Shown: positions 48,090 to 56,547, counted from the stretch's first letter. The stretch is 64,000 bases of DNA from an uncultured Pseudomonadota bacterium (GCA_903868595.1 CAIPVV010000060.1:1-64000), one strand, 5' to 3'. The notes: generated from the sequence alone by a model not told the origin. A program made the numbers and translations.

Positions 48090-48681
48090 ATGCCCCCGAA
48101 GCCTCAACCCGTCGCCCTACGTATTGAGCTGCTAGACATTGCGCCCCTGATTTGGCGCCGTGTGCTGGTGTCAAATCAGTGGACGCTAGGCAGCCTGCAC
48201 AACTACCTGCAGTGGGTCATGGGATGGATGGATACGCATGCCCATGAATTTGACGTTGGCGCCTGACTGGTGGATTCACGAAGTCGGCATGGATTCGGAC
48301 ACGTCCAAATACCGCGATGAGCGCCGAGTCCCGGTGGCGGCCGTCGCGGCGGAGGTGGGGCTCGGCGGAGAAGTGGAATACCGCTACGACATGGGCGACG
48401 GCTGGCGGCACCGGATCGTCATCGAGTCAACGCCTGCGCAATGCTCAACCGGCGAGTTGCCGCTCCCTACGTGCGTGGCGGGTGAGAACGCCTGCCCGCC
48501 CGATGACGTCGGCGGCCCGCATGGCTACGCGCTGTTTCTGGAAATCATAGGCGACCGTGACCACGAGCAACACGAAGACATGATCCGCTGGATCGGCGGG
48601 GTATTCGATCCGAAAGGATTCGACCTGAACCGACTCAACCGCGACTGGAAGGCTGCAAGGGCTCGCCGCTCCAGGGGGTAG
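48090..48681 (+). pseudogene. plasmid pRiA4b ORF-3-like protein, frameshifted
   Basis: ATG 48090 opens VALRIELLDIAPLIWRRV and later YLQWVMGWMDTHAHEFDVG, the N-terminal half of the pRiA4b ORF-3 family, then a TGA at 48264. In the next frame the family continues with DWWIHEVGMDSD, YRYDMGDGWRHRIVIE, CVAGENACPPDDVGGPHGY and WIGGVFDPKGFDLNRLN to 48681. One surplus base near GGCGCC (48259-48264) explains the break. The family is frequent on plasmids and genomic islands; its function is not known. Confidence 0.8.
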
Positions 48682-48685
48682 TCCA

Positions 48686-48715
48686 TTGGACATTCGCGGG
48701 GTCATATGCTATATG
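48686..48715 (+). promoter_or_regulatory. sigma-70-type promoter for the HTH-like gene
   Basis: TTGGAC (48686-48691) and TATATG (48710-48715) are separated by 18 bases. Transcription would begin about 48721-48723, only a few bases before ATG 48726, so the mRNA would be leaderless or nearly so. The -10 lies inside the palindrome described separately. Confidence 0.5.
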
Positions 48716-48728
48716 CATACAGCATATG
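48703..48728. promoter_or_regulatory. near-perfect 26-bp palindrome overlapping a start codon
   Basis: The arms CATATGCT (48703-48710) and AGCATATG (48721-48728) are exact inverted copies. The centre is symmetric apart from one position pair, and ATGCAT lies in the middle. The palindrome covers the -10 and the ATG of the following gene, the classic layout of an autoregulatory operator. Confidence 0.7.
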
Positions 48729-49298
48729 AACAGGCTTGCCCCCAAAAGTGACCCCGTCGCGCTGCGCCGCGGTGCTGCACGGCAATGGGTGTTGAAACCG
48801 CAGGACATCGCGGTCGCGCTCAAGCTGGTCGTCCTCGGGCCGGAACGACTGGCCTATTCCGCCTTGGGCAAGGCCATGCATCTCTCGCAATTCGAAGCGC
48901 ACGCCGCCGTTCAGCGCCTGATTGCTGCAAAGCTGGCGGTGTCGATTGACGGCGCAATTCGACCGGTCGCGGCAGCGCTGCGGCGCTTCCTGATAAACGG
49001 TGCTCCATACGCCTACCCGCCCATCCGTGGAGAGGTGGTGATCGGAACGCCCACCGCTTATGCGGTACAGCCCCTGAAAGACAAGTTCGGCACCACTTCG
49101 GACCTACCGCCTGTTTGGCCGGATCCAAACGGCAGTGTACGAGGCCAGACACTTTTGCCGCTCTACCCTGGCTTGCCAACGGCAGCTAAAGAAGACAGCC
49201 AATTGTATGAATTGGTAGCGCTGTTCGACGCTCTACGAATTGGCCAGGCACGTGAACGCGAGATGGCAGGAAAGATGCTCGAGGCGCGAATCAAGTGA
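48726..49298 (+). CDS. winged-helix-like regulator, hypothetical
   Basis: A 190-residue protein. The middle of the N-terminal half looks like a helix-turn-helix: LKPQDIAVALKLVVLG, YSALGKAMHLSQFEAHAAV, RLIAAKLAV, as in MarR-type winged helices. The C-terminal part (PTAYAVQPLKDKF, PPVWPDPNGSVRGQTLLPLY, LYELVALFDALRIGQARERE) belongs to a family I have seen next to toxin-like or nucleotidyltransferase genes, but I cannot name it. No ribosome binding site precedes ATG 48726, consistent with a leaderless start. It overlaps the next ORF by four bases (GTGA). Confidence 0.7.
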   Translation: MNRLAPKSDPVALRRGAARQWVLKPQDIAVALKLVVLGPERLAYSALGKAMHLSQFEAHAAVQRLIAAKLAVSIDGAIRPVAAALRRFLINGAPYAYPPIRGEVVIGTPTAYAVQPLKDKFGTTSDLPPVWPDPNGSVRGQTLLPLYPGLPTAAKEDSQLYELVALFDALRIGQAREREMAGKMLEARIK

Positions 49299-49492
49299 AC
49301 GCGAACGTGGGGCCTCACCCGAATACGGAATTGCTCGACACCATGGTCGGGCTACTCGGGGAGCAGGACCGGCTCGCCGGATCGATGAGCTCGCTCTACT
49401 GCCAGTGCCGTGAGTTTCGCGCGCGCCATTTCGCCCCCCTTGCTCGTCGATTAGTAGCTACAGGTTTAGCTACAGCTCAGCTACCTGCTTAG
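49295..49492 (+). CDS. short ORF coupled to the regulator, hypothetical
   Basis: A 65-residue reading frame starting with GTG 49295 inside the stop of the regulator gene. It contains NTELLDTMVGLLGEQDRLAG and then a basic segment, with the last 12 codons made by the AGCTAC repeats. The N-terminal helix faintly resembles the start of nucleotidyltransferase-type toxins found beside such regulators, so it could be a 3'-truncated partner. It could equally be a genuine small helical protein. Evidence for either is weak. Confidence 0.4.
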   Translation: MNANVGPHPNTELLDTMVGLLGEQDRLAGSMSSLYCQCREFRARHFAPLARRLVATGLATAQLPA

Positions 49493-49496
49493 CTAC
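49456..49496. repeat. four AGCTAC repeats at one-turn spacing
   Basis: AGCTAC occurs at 49456, 49468, 49479 and 49491, that is every 11-12 bases, in a locally less GC-rich stretch. The helical phasing suggests binding sites on one face of DNA or the scar of a mobile element. It lies at the yicC-side end of the island. Confidence 0.6.
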
Positions 49497-49605
49497 AAGT
49501 GCAGCCCATAAGCAGTTGGGGGCTAGTGGACGTTTCTGGTTAAAAAGCCAGGATAATCAGGGGGTTGCGGCGATTTCCCTGGACGCTCTCGGACGCCCCT
49601 GGAAG

Positions 49606-50481
49606 TCATTCGATGTTCTGCACCTGCTCGCGCATCTGCTCGATCAGCACCTTCATATCGACGGCGGTGCGCGTCGTCTCCAGGTCCTGGGACTTGGAGG
49701 AGAGGGTGTTGGCCTCGCGGTTGAATTCCTGCATCAGGAAGTCCAGGCGGCGACCGGCGGCCTCGGGGCTGGCGATGATCTTGCGCGTCTCGGTCAGGTG
49801 GCCGGCGAGACGGTCCATCTCCTCCGCCACGTCCAGCCGCTGCAGGCTCAGGGCGATCTCCTGCTCCAGGCGGTCGCTGTCCAGTTCCTGGCGCAGCTCG
49901 CCCAGCCGTTCGTTGAAACGCGCCCGGATCAGGGCATGGACCTCCGGCAGGCGCGCCCGCACGCGGCCCACCAGCGCCTCCAGCTGCGTGCAGCGCGAGA
50001 GGATGAGCTCGGCCAGCCGGCCGCCTTCGCTCAATCGCATGGCGCAGAGGTCGCGGATCGCCTCGCCGAAGAGCGTGCGGGCGGCCTTGAGCAGGGGTTC
50101 GTTGTCGCTGGCCACCTCCCGCAGCACCCCGGGGAAGCGCAGCAGGTCCACCAGGTCCACGCGCGACTGCACTTCGCCCACCGGCACGGCGGCCGCGATC
50201 TCGGCCAGCCGGGCCTTGAGCTGGGCTAGCAGGGCCGGATCGATCTCCAGCTGGCGGTCGGCCTGGTTGGCGGCGCGGAAGGTGAAGCTGCAGTCGACCT
50301 TGCCGCGGCGCAGGTCGCGCTGCAGCTGGGCCCTGAACTCACCCTCCAGGCTGCGCAGCTCCTCCGGCAGGCGCAGGCCGGCCTCCAGGTAGCGGTGGTT
50401 GACGCTGCGCAGTTCGCAGGCCAGGGACCCGGCGGGCAGGGCTAATTCGCGCCGGGCAAAGCCCGTCATGCTGGCGATCAT
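49606..50481 (-). CDS. yicC: YicC family endoribonuclease-like protein
   Basis: A 291-residue protein with the conserved opening MIASMTGFARRE, the stretch LRSVNHRYLEAGLRLPEELRSLE, and a C-terminal DUF1732 region (AAGRRLDFLMQEFNREANTLSSKSQD). E. coli YicC has RNase activity and affects sRNA turnover. It is normally followed by gmk; here the island 43.1-49.6 kb separates them. Confidence 0.95.
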   Translation of the reverse strand: MIASMTGFARRELALPAGSLACELRSVNHRYLEAGLRLPEELRSLEGEFRAQLQRDLRRGKVDCSFTFRAANQADRQLEIDPALLAQLKARLAEIAAAVPVGEVQSRVDLVDLLRFPGVLREVASDNEPLLKAARTLFGEAIRDLCAMRLSEGGRLAELILSRCTQLEALVGRVRARLPEVHALIRARFNERLGELRQELDSDRLEQEIALSLQRLDVAEEMDRLAGHLTETRKIIASPEAAGRRLDFLMQEFNREANTLSSKSQDLETTRTAVDMKVLIEQMREQVQNIE

Positions 50482-50626
50482 GTTTTTTGATTAAGTCACG
50501 TCGTAGAGTAGTAATTTCCGGTCCGCGGTGGCCGGATGCTATAAAGCGCGGCTAGTTTAGCCCAATCGGTCCGGCCCTTTAGGCGGTTGCCCAGCGCGCG
50601 TATCCGGAACGCGCGGGAGAAGGATC

Positions 50627-51367
50627 TTGCGCGTCGATTACGCCGAAGTCAGCCTGCTGGGTGCCCGCGAGGACAATCAGGACCGCGCCACCGCGGTCGT
50701 TTCCCCGCATGCGGCGCTGCTGGTCGTGCTCGATGGCATGGGCGGGCACGCGCATGGCGAGCTTGCCGCGGAGCTGGGCTGCAAGGTGATGGTGGAGCGC
50801 TTCGGCCAGCCCCAGCAGCCGCTGCTCGACCCGCTGGGTTTCCTGCACCTGGCCTTGGGGCAGGCGCACGAGGAAGTCACCGCGCTGGGCGCGGGCTTGT
50901 CGATCGAGCGCCGGCCGCGGGCCACCGTGGCCGCCTGCCTCGTCCAGGAGGGCACGGCGTGGTTCGGGCACATGGGCGACAGCCGCCTCTACCTGCTGCG
51001 CGCCGGCGAGGTGCTCCTGCGCACCCGCGACCACAGCCACGTGGAGCTGCTGCTGCAAGGAGGCCTGATCAGCCCCGAACAGGCGCTCACCCACCCGCTG
51101 CGCAACTTCGTGGAAGTCTGCATCGGCGGCGACCCGATGCTCCCGGAAATGAGCATCGGCCGGCTGCAGCGCGTGCAGAGCGGGGATGTGATCCTCGCCT
51201 GCACCGACGGCTTCTGGGCCAATCTCAACGACGCGGACATCACCTCCGCGCTGTACCCCGGCGAGAACCTCACGGCCTCGCTGGAAATGCTCGCCCGGCT
51301 CGCGGTGCAACGCGGCGGACCGGGCAGCGACAACACGACCGCGGCCCTGCTGCGGATCAAGGACTAG
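50627..51367 (+). CDS. PP2C-type serine/threonine phosphatase
   Basis: A 246-residue metal-dependent phosphatase. The PP2C motifs are ARENQD-like AREDNQDR, VVLDGMGGH, WFGHMGDSRLYLLR, ACTDGFW and GSDNTTAALL, including the Asp ligands for Mn/Mg. The start is TTG 50627, with AGAAGGA seven bases upstream; no in-frame ATG gives the complete first motif. It is divergent from yicC and precedes rph by nine bases. Its kinase partner is not in the window. Confidence 0.92.
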   Translation: MRVDYAEVSLLGAREDNQDRATAVVSPHAALLVVLDGMGGHAHGELAAELGCKVMVERFGQPQQPLLDPLGFLHLALGQAHEEVTALGAGLSIERRPRATVAACLVQEGTAWFGHMGDSRLYLLRAGEVLLRTRDHSHVELLLQGGLISPEQALTHPLRNFVEVCIGGDPMLPEMSIGRLQRVQSGDVILACTDGFWANLNDADITSALYPGENLTASLEMLARLAVQRGGPGSDNTTAALLRIKD

Positions 51368-51376
51368 ACGCCTCCC

Positions 51377-52123
51377 ATGACCGATACCGCCCCTGCGCTG
51401 CGCCACGACGGCCGCGCCCTCGATGCCCTGCGCGACGTGCGCTTCACCCGCGGCTTCACGCGCTATGCCGAGGGCTCCGTGCTCGTGGAGTTCGGCAACA
51501 CCCGCGTGCTGTGCACCGCCAGCATCGAGGAGGGCGTGCCCGCCTTCCTGCGGGGCAAGGGCCAGGGCTGGGTCACGGCCGAGTACGGCATGCTGCCGCG
51601 CGCGACCCACACCCGCGGCGCGCGCGAGGCCGCGCGCGGCAAGCAGTCCGGCCGCACGCAGGAGATCCAGCGCCTGATCGGCCGCTCGCTGCGGGCGGCG
51701 CTGGACCTCTCGGCGCTGGGCGAGCGCACGGTCACGCTGGACTGCGACGTGCTGCAGGCGGACGGCGGCACGCGCACGGCCTCGGTGACCGGCGCCTACG
51801 TCGCGCTGTCCGATGCCTGCAACCAGCTCATCGCCAAGCGCGGCATCAAGAACCCGCTGCACGGGCAGGTGGCCGCGGTATCGGTGGGTATTGTGGGCGG
51901 CCGGCCCGTGCTGGACCTGGACTATGTCGAGGACTCCAGCGCCGAGACCGACATGAACGTGGTCATGAACAACGGCGGCGGCTTCATCGAGGTGCAGGGC
52001 ACGGCCGAGGGCCATCCCCTGCGCCGCAGCGAGCTGGATGAGCTGCTGGAACTGGCCTCCCGGGGCACGGCGCGGCTGTTCGCGCTGCAGTCGCAGGCCC
52101 TGGCGCTGCCCTTGAGCCCCTGA
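51377..52123 (+). CDS. rph: ribonuclease PH
   Basis: A 248-residue phosphorolytic 3' exonuclease that trims tRNA ends. The motifs [51 protein letters not shown] and [19 protein letters not shown] are standard. It lies between the PP2C gene and rdgB in the common order. Confidence 0.97.
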   Translation: MTDTAPALRHDGRALDALRDVRFTRGFTRYAEGSVLVEFGNTRVLCTASIEEGVPAFLRGKGQGWVTAEYGMLPRATHTRGAREAARGKQSGRTQEIQRLIGRSLRAALDLSALGERTVTLDCDVLQADGGTRTASVTGAYVALSDACNQLIAKRGIKNPLHGQVAAVSVGIVGGRPVLDLDYVEDSSAETDMNVVMNNGGGFIEVQGTAEGHPLRRSELDELLELASRGTARLFALQSQALALPLSP

Positions 52124-52128
52124 TCGCG

Positions 52129-52743
52129 ATGCGCGTCGTCCTCGCCACCGGGAACGTCGGCAAGCAGCGGGAGCTGGCGGCGCTCCTGGCGCCGCAGGGC
52201 TATGAGCTGCGCTTGCAGAAGGACCTGGGCGTGGCCGCGGTGGAGGAGACCGGGGAGACCTTCGAGGCGAACGCGCTCCTGAAGGCACGCCACGCGGCCC
52301 GCCTCACCGGGCTGCCGGCGCTGGCGGATGACTCGGGGCTCGAGGTGGATGCCCTGGGCGGACGGCCCGGCGTGCGCTCGGCCCGGTACGCGGGGGAGAA
52401 CGCCTCCGATGCCGATAACGTGGCGCTGCTGCTCCGGGAGCTCGTGGGCGTACCCGACGCGGATCGGGGTGCGCGCTTTCGCTGCGTGATCGCGTTCGTC
52501 CGCGATGCGGCGGATCCGGACCCCGTGGTCGCCCACGGGGTGTGGGAAGGCCACATTGGGCACGCCCCCAAGGGGAGCGGCGGGTTCGGCTACGACCCGG
52601 TGTTCCTGCCGCAGGGGCCCTGGCAGGGGCGGTCGGTCGCCGCGCTGTCGGACCCGGAGAAGAACGGCGTCAGCCATCGCGCGCTGGCCCTGGCACAGCT
52701 GATGGCGCAGCTGCTGGCCCCGCCGCCCGGGAGCGGCCGCTGA
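52129..52743 (+). CDS. rdgB: dITP/XTP pyrophosphatase
   Basis: A 204-residue house-cleaning enzyme removing non-canonical purine nucleoside triphosphates. The ATGNVGKQRELAALL N-terminus, ADDSGLEVDALGGRPGVRSARYAG, and GFGYDPVFLP are diagnostic. It lies five bases after rph, and its stop overlaps the hemW start. Confidence 0.97.
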   Translation: MRVVLATGNVGKQRELAALLAPQGYELRLQKDLGVAAVEETGETFEANALLKARHAARLTGLPALADDSGLEVDALGGRPGVRSARYAGENASDADNVALLLRELVGVPDADRGARFRCVIAFVRDAADPDPVVAHGVWEGHIGHAPKGSGGFGYDPVFLPQGPWQGRSVAALSDPEKNGVSHRALALAQLMAQLLAPPPGSGR

Positions 52744-53909
52744 TCACCCCGCCGCTGTCGGTCTACCTGCACTTCCCGTGGTGCGTGCAGAAGTGCCCGT
52801 ACTGCGACTTCAACTCCTTCACCCTGCAGGAGACGCTGCCCGAGCAGCGCTACCGGGCGGCGCTGCGTGCCGACATCGCGCACCAGGCGCCGGCGCTCGC
52901 GGGCCGGCCGGTCCAGAGCGTGTTCCTGGGCGGCGGGACGCCGAGCCTGTTCTCCCCCGAGGCCATCGCACAGGTCCTGGCGGATCTTTCCCAGGCGTTG
53001 CCACTGGCCGCTGGGGCGGAGGTCACGATGGAGGCCAATCCCGCGACGGTGGAGCGGGGCCGCTTTGCCGAGTACCGGGCCGCCGGGATCAACCGCGTGT
53101 CGCTGGGCGCGCAAAGCTTCGATCCGGCCATCCTGAAGCTGCTGGGCCGCATCCACGTCCCGGCCGACGTGTACCGCTCGGCCGAGGAGCTGCACGCCGC
53201 GGGGCTCACCAACTTCAACCTTGACCTGATGTTCGCGCTGCCCACCCAGGATCGGGCGGGGGCCCTGGCGGATTTACGCGAGGCGCTCAAGCTTGAGCCC
53301 GCGCACCTCTCGCACTACCAGCTGACGCTGGAGCCGGGGACGGTGTTCGCCGCGCGACCGCCGGCGCAGATCCCCGACCAGGACCTGGCCTGGGACATGC
53401 AGGAGGACTGCCAGGCGCTGCTGGCCGACCAGGGCTTCGAGCAGTACGAGGTGTCCGCGTTCGCGCGGCCGGGGCGGCAGTGCCGCCACAACCTCAACTA
53501 CTGGCGCTTCGGCGACTACCTGGGCATCGGGGCGGGCGCCCACGGCAAGCTCACCGGGCCCGACGCGGGGCGCATCGAGCGCACGATCCACCAGCGCGAG
53601 CCGCGGCGCTACCAGGCCGATGCCGTGGCGAGCCTTACCCGTCGTACGGTGGAGCCGGAGGCGCTGCCGTTTGAATTCGCGCTGAATGCCTTTCGCCTTC
53701 GCGAAGGATTTGACCTGCAAACGTACGAGGAGCGCACTGGGCTGCCGGCCGGCGAACTGTTGCCGCGGCTCCTGCGGTTGGCCGAGCGGGGGCTGCTGGA
53801 GACCCACGAGGGGCGGTGGCGCGCCAGTCCCCGGGGCTTCGCCTTCCTCAATGACGTGGTGTCGAGCTTTTTAGACGGCGAAAAATCGCAAGCCGGGGCG
53901 GGGGCTTAG
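52740..53909 (+). CDS. hemW: HemW, radical SAM heme chaperone
   Basis: A 389-residue HemN-like protein. The radical SAM cluster CVQKCPYCDFN (CxxxCxxC) sits at about residues 15-25. GGGTPSLF, EANPATVE, RVSLGAQSFD and the C-terminal region all match HemW, which lacks coproporphyrinogen oxidase activity and delivers heme. The best start is a CTG at 52740 overlapping the rdgB stop (CTGA); no ATG, GTG or TTG lies in frame before the Cys cluster. Use of CTG is rare, and a sequence error nearby is the alternative. Confidence 0.92.
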   Translation: MITPPLSVYLHFPWCVQKCPYCDFNSFTLQETLPEQRYRAALRADIAHQAPALAGRPVQSVFLGGGTPSLFSPEAIAQVLADLSQALPLAAGAEVTMEANPATVERGRFAEYRAAGINRVSLGAQSFDPAILKLLGRIHVPADVYRSAEELHAAGLTNFNLDLMFALPTQDRAGALADLREALKLEPAHLSHYQLTLEPGTVFAARPPAQIPDQDLAWDMQEDCQALLADQGFEQYEVSAFARPGRQCRHNLNYWRFGDYLGIGAGAHGKLTGPDAGRIERTIHQREPRRYQADAVASLTRRTVEPEALPFEFALNAFRLREGFDLQTYEERTGLPAGELLPRLLRLAERGLLETHEGRWRASPRGFAFLNDVVSSFLDGEKSQAGAGA

Positions 53910-54290
53910 GCGATTCTGCCGCACCCGCGTCAGTTTCTATCCACAGCGAAAACCCGCCTTGCGGACTATTAAGGCATTACGGTGACTATCGCCCCCAGTA
54001 CGACATGATGTGCCGTCAACCTATTGATATATAGGGGTTAAACACCGTGGTCATAATTTGACCAAGCGCACAGAAACGCTGTTTTGCCGCAGATCCGTCA
54101 ATCGGCCCTAAGGACTGTGCACAGAGTTATCCACAGAAAATGTGGATAAGGCGGGCGGCTGCGGGAGGGGTTGTGGGGCGGGGCGGCGGGGGCTAGACTC
54201 CCCGACCCTTTGGCGGCGGTCCGGCCAGGTTTCTACGGGGAGACCCGCGAATCGATTCGCCAAACCACCCCGAGCAGACTGGAGATCGAC
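53910..54290. other. hemW-rpmE intergenic region with DnaA-box cluster and AT-rich stretch
   Basis: Two perfect TTATCCACA boxes lie in inverted orientation at 54127-54135 and 54141-54149, five bases apart. One-mismatch boxes are CTATCCACA at 53937 and CTGTGCACA at 54115. Between them, 54010-54060 is strongly AT-rich for this genome (for example TTGATATATAGG and CATAATTTGACC). This resembles a compact replication origin or a DnaA-controlled promoter for rpmE. dnaA, dnaN and rpmH are absent, so origin status is unproven. Confidence 0.5.
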
Positions 54291-54521
54291 ATGAAGACCA
54301 ACACCCATCCCGAGTACGCCGAAATCACGGTGACCTGCAACTGCGGTAGCGTCTTCAAGACCCGCTCCACGCTGGGCCAGAGCCTGGACCTGGATGTCTG
54401 CTCGGCCTGCCATCCGTTCTATACGGGCAAGCAGAAGATCGTCGACACCGCCGGCCGCGTCGACAAGTTCCGCAAGAAGTACGCGGCTGCCGCCGTCGCC
54501 GCGGGCGCGAAGGCTTCCTAA
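54291..54521 (+). CDS. rpmE: 50S ribosomal protein L31
   Basis: A 76-residue zinc-type L31. The metal ligands are C16 and C18 (CNCG) and C37 and C40 (CSAC), followed by HPFYTGKQK. It belongs to the zinc-containing paralog that is replaced by a non-zinc form under zinc starvation. ATG 54291 gives the normal MKTNTHPEY start with GGAGA upstream. Confidence 0.96.
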   Translation: MKTNTHPEYAEITVTCNCGSVFKTRSTLGQSLDLDVCSACHPFYTGKQKIVDTAGRVDKFRKKYAAAAVAAGAKAS

Positions 54522-54536
54522 GTCCTGCTGCTTGCG

Positions 54537-54593
54537 TGCAGGCACCGCTACTCGTAGGTGCCTGCAACCTTCCGGGAACGTGCCGCAGGCACG
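54537..54593 (+). terminator. two hairpins between rpmE and gltA
   Basis: A perfect ten-base stem (TGCAGGCACC against GGTGCCTGCA, loop of ten) at 54537-54566 is followed by a six-base stem CGTGCC/GGCACG with a three-base loop at 54579-54593. Neither has a good T-run. They may end rpmE transcripts or protect their 3' ends. Confidence 0.5.
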
Positions 54594-54688
54594 GCCCCTT
54601 GCCTTGATTTGGATGCCGGACCGTGTAGGCTCGTGGCCGGTATGTCGCGACCCTGCGGCATGGCATCTTCCTATAAGGTTTGCGGCGA

Positions 54689-55984
54689 ATGTCAGATAAG
54701 AAGTTTGAGCTCACCGACCTGAGCTCCGGCAAGAAATCCCTCCTGCCCGTCCGTTCCGGCACCATCGGCCCCGATGTCTTGGACATCGCGTCGATCAACA
54801 AAGACCACGGCGTCTTCACCTTCGACCCGGGGTTCGGCGTCACCGCCGCCACCGAGAGCAAGATCACCTACATCGACGGCGATGCCGGCGTCCTGCTGCA
54901 CCGGGGCTACCCCGTCGAGCAGCTGGCCGAGAAGAGCAGCTTCATGGAGGTCGCCTACCTCCTGCTGAACGGTGACCTGCCCAAGCAGGAGCAGCTCGCT
55001 GAATTCACGAGCAGTATCCGCCGCCACACCATGATCAATGAATCGCTGCTGCGGTTCACCAACGGCTTCCACCACAATGCCCATCCGATGGCGATGGTGT
55101 CGGCCGTGGTGGCATCGATGTCGGCCTTCTACCACGACTCGATGGACATCAATAACCCGCGGCACCGCGAGATCTTCGCCCACCGCATCATTGCAAAGCT
55201 CCCGACCATCGCGGCGGCGGCGCACAAACATTCGCTCGGACAGCCCTTCGTCTATCCGCGCAATGATCTCGACTACTGCTCGAACATGCTGCACATGTTC
55301 TTCTCCGTGCCTTGCGAGGAATACGTCGTGGATCCGGTGGCAGCCCAGGCCCTGGACCTTTTGTTCATCCTGCACGCGGATCACGAGCAGAACGCCAGCA
55401 CCTCTACCGTGCGCCTTGCCGGCAGCACCGGTGCGAACCCCTATGCCGCGATCTCCGCTGGCGTTGCCGCCCTATGGGGCCCTGCGCATGGCGGTGCCAA
55501 CGAGGCCGTTCTCGCGATGCTCGAGCAGATCGGCACCGTGGAGAACATCCCCAAGTACCTGGCGATGGCCAAGGACAAGTCCAGCCACTTCAGGCTCATG
55601 GGCTTCGGTCACCGCGTGTACAAGAACTTTGATCCCCGCGCCAAGATCATCCGCACCGCCTGTCACAAGGTGCTGCAGAAGCTGGGGCGCACGGATAACC
55701 CCCTATTCGAACTGGCGCTGCGTCTGGAGGAGATTGCCCTGCAGGATGAGTACTTCATCCAGCGTAAGCTCTACCCGAACGTCGATTTCTACAGCGGCGT
55801 GATCTACAGCGCGCTGGGCATCCCGCGCTCGATGTTCACGGTGATGTTCGCGATCGCCCGTACCGTGGGCTGGGTCGCGCACTGGCAGGAGATGATCTCG
55901 GATCCGGCCATGCGAATCGGTCGCCCTCGTCAGTTGTATACAGGCTGTCCTGCCCGCGATTACACGAGCGTGGATAACCGCTGA
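54689..55984 (+). CDS. gltA: citrate synthase
   Basis: A 431-residue type II (NADH-sensitive, hexameric-type) citrate synthase. It has the long N-terminal domain. The active-site histidines lie in [17 protein letters not shown] and in [39 protein letters not shown] contains another. It catalyses entry of acetyl-CoA into the TCA cycle. It ends with a hairpin-like GCTGGG/CCCAGC at 55989-56006. Confidence 0.97.
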   Translation: MSDKKFELTDLSSGKKSLLPVRSGTIGPDVLDIASINKDHGVFTFDPGFGVTAATESKITYIDGDAGVLLHRGYPVEQLAEKSSFMEVAYLLLNGDLPKQEQLAEFTSSIRRHTMINESLLRFTNGFHHNAHPMAMVSAVVASMSAFYHDSMDINNPRHREIFAHRIIAKLPTIAAAAHKHSLGQPFVYPRNDLDYCSNMLHMFFSVPCEEYVVDPVAAQALDLLFILHADHEQNASTSTVRLAGSTGANPYAAISAGVAALWGPAHGGANEAVLAMLEQIGTVENIPKYLAMAKDKSSHFRLMGFGHRVYKNFDPRAKIIRTACHKVLQKLGRTDNPLFELALRLEEIALQDEYFIQRKLYPNVDFYSGVIYSALGIPRSMFTVMFAIARTVGWVAHWQEMISDPAMRIGRPRQLYTGCPARDYTSVDNR

Positions 55985-56547
55985 CCGTGCTGGGTATTCG
56001 CCCAGCGCGCTCCGGTTCGAATGGCAGGCATCTTGCGGACCGCCCATCGCCCCCGACCGAATGGCCCAATTCAAGGTTTGGGCTAGGAGAGGGCCTCCCG
56101 GCCGGGTGTTGCTGGGCAGCAGCGATACGGTGGTACCTCACTCAGGCGCCATACGGAGCAAGCTGAATAGGTGGCAGCCCTCTTCAACCATTAGAGCGGC
56201 AGCCATTGAGTGCCATGGTCGACCCTGCCGGACGCGGCTGAACACAGCTTCGGCGCGCTGAGCGCTTGCCCATAATCTGAATAAGGCAGAGCATCAATTG
56301 GGCGGCGATGTAACGCTAGCCGTGAAGGCTGGGCGCGAGAACTACGGCATAGACGTAATTGAGTCTCAAACTCATATGACGCGGGTAAAGTGAACGACGA
56401 CCTCAGTGAAGGCGCGTCTGAATCCAAACCAGCGCTGAGCGCCGCCGCCAAATTGACGTTGGCCAGGGATGTGCGATACCTCCCGCTCTCGAAAAAACCA
56501 CTGTTGTAGTATATGCCTCAGAATTTCCAGAAAATAATCGCAAGTCT
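55985..56547. other. gltA-EPS intergenic region
   Basis: 563 bases separate gltA from the exopolysaccharide locus. It starts with a hairpin (GCTGGG, six-base loop, CCCAGC) probably ending gltA. No gene is recognised in the middle. Base composition drops toward the EPS genes, and the 3' end carries candidate promoter elements. The long leader is where regulation of the EPS locus would be expected. Confidence 0.5.
56460..56475 (+). promoter_or_regulatory. candidate sigma-54 promoter of the EPS locus
   Basis: TGGC at 56460-56463 and TGC at 56472-56474 place the invariant GG and GC exactly ten bases apart. The XrtA/PEP-CTERM systems are known to use sigma-54 with the PrsK/PrsR pair. An overlapping sigma-70 reading (TTGACG 56453, ATACCT 56476, 17-base spacer) is also possible, so the call is tentative. 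Confidence 0.35.

Noticed and set aside
56010-56040. GGTTCGAAT resembling a tRNA T-arm
   Set aside because: No acceptor, D or anticodon stem can be built around it.
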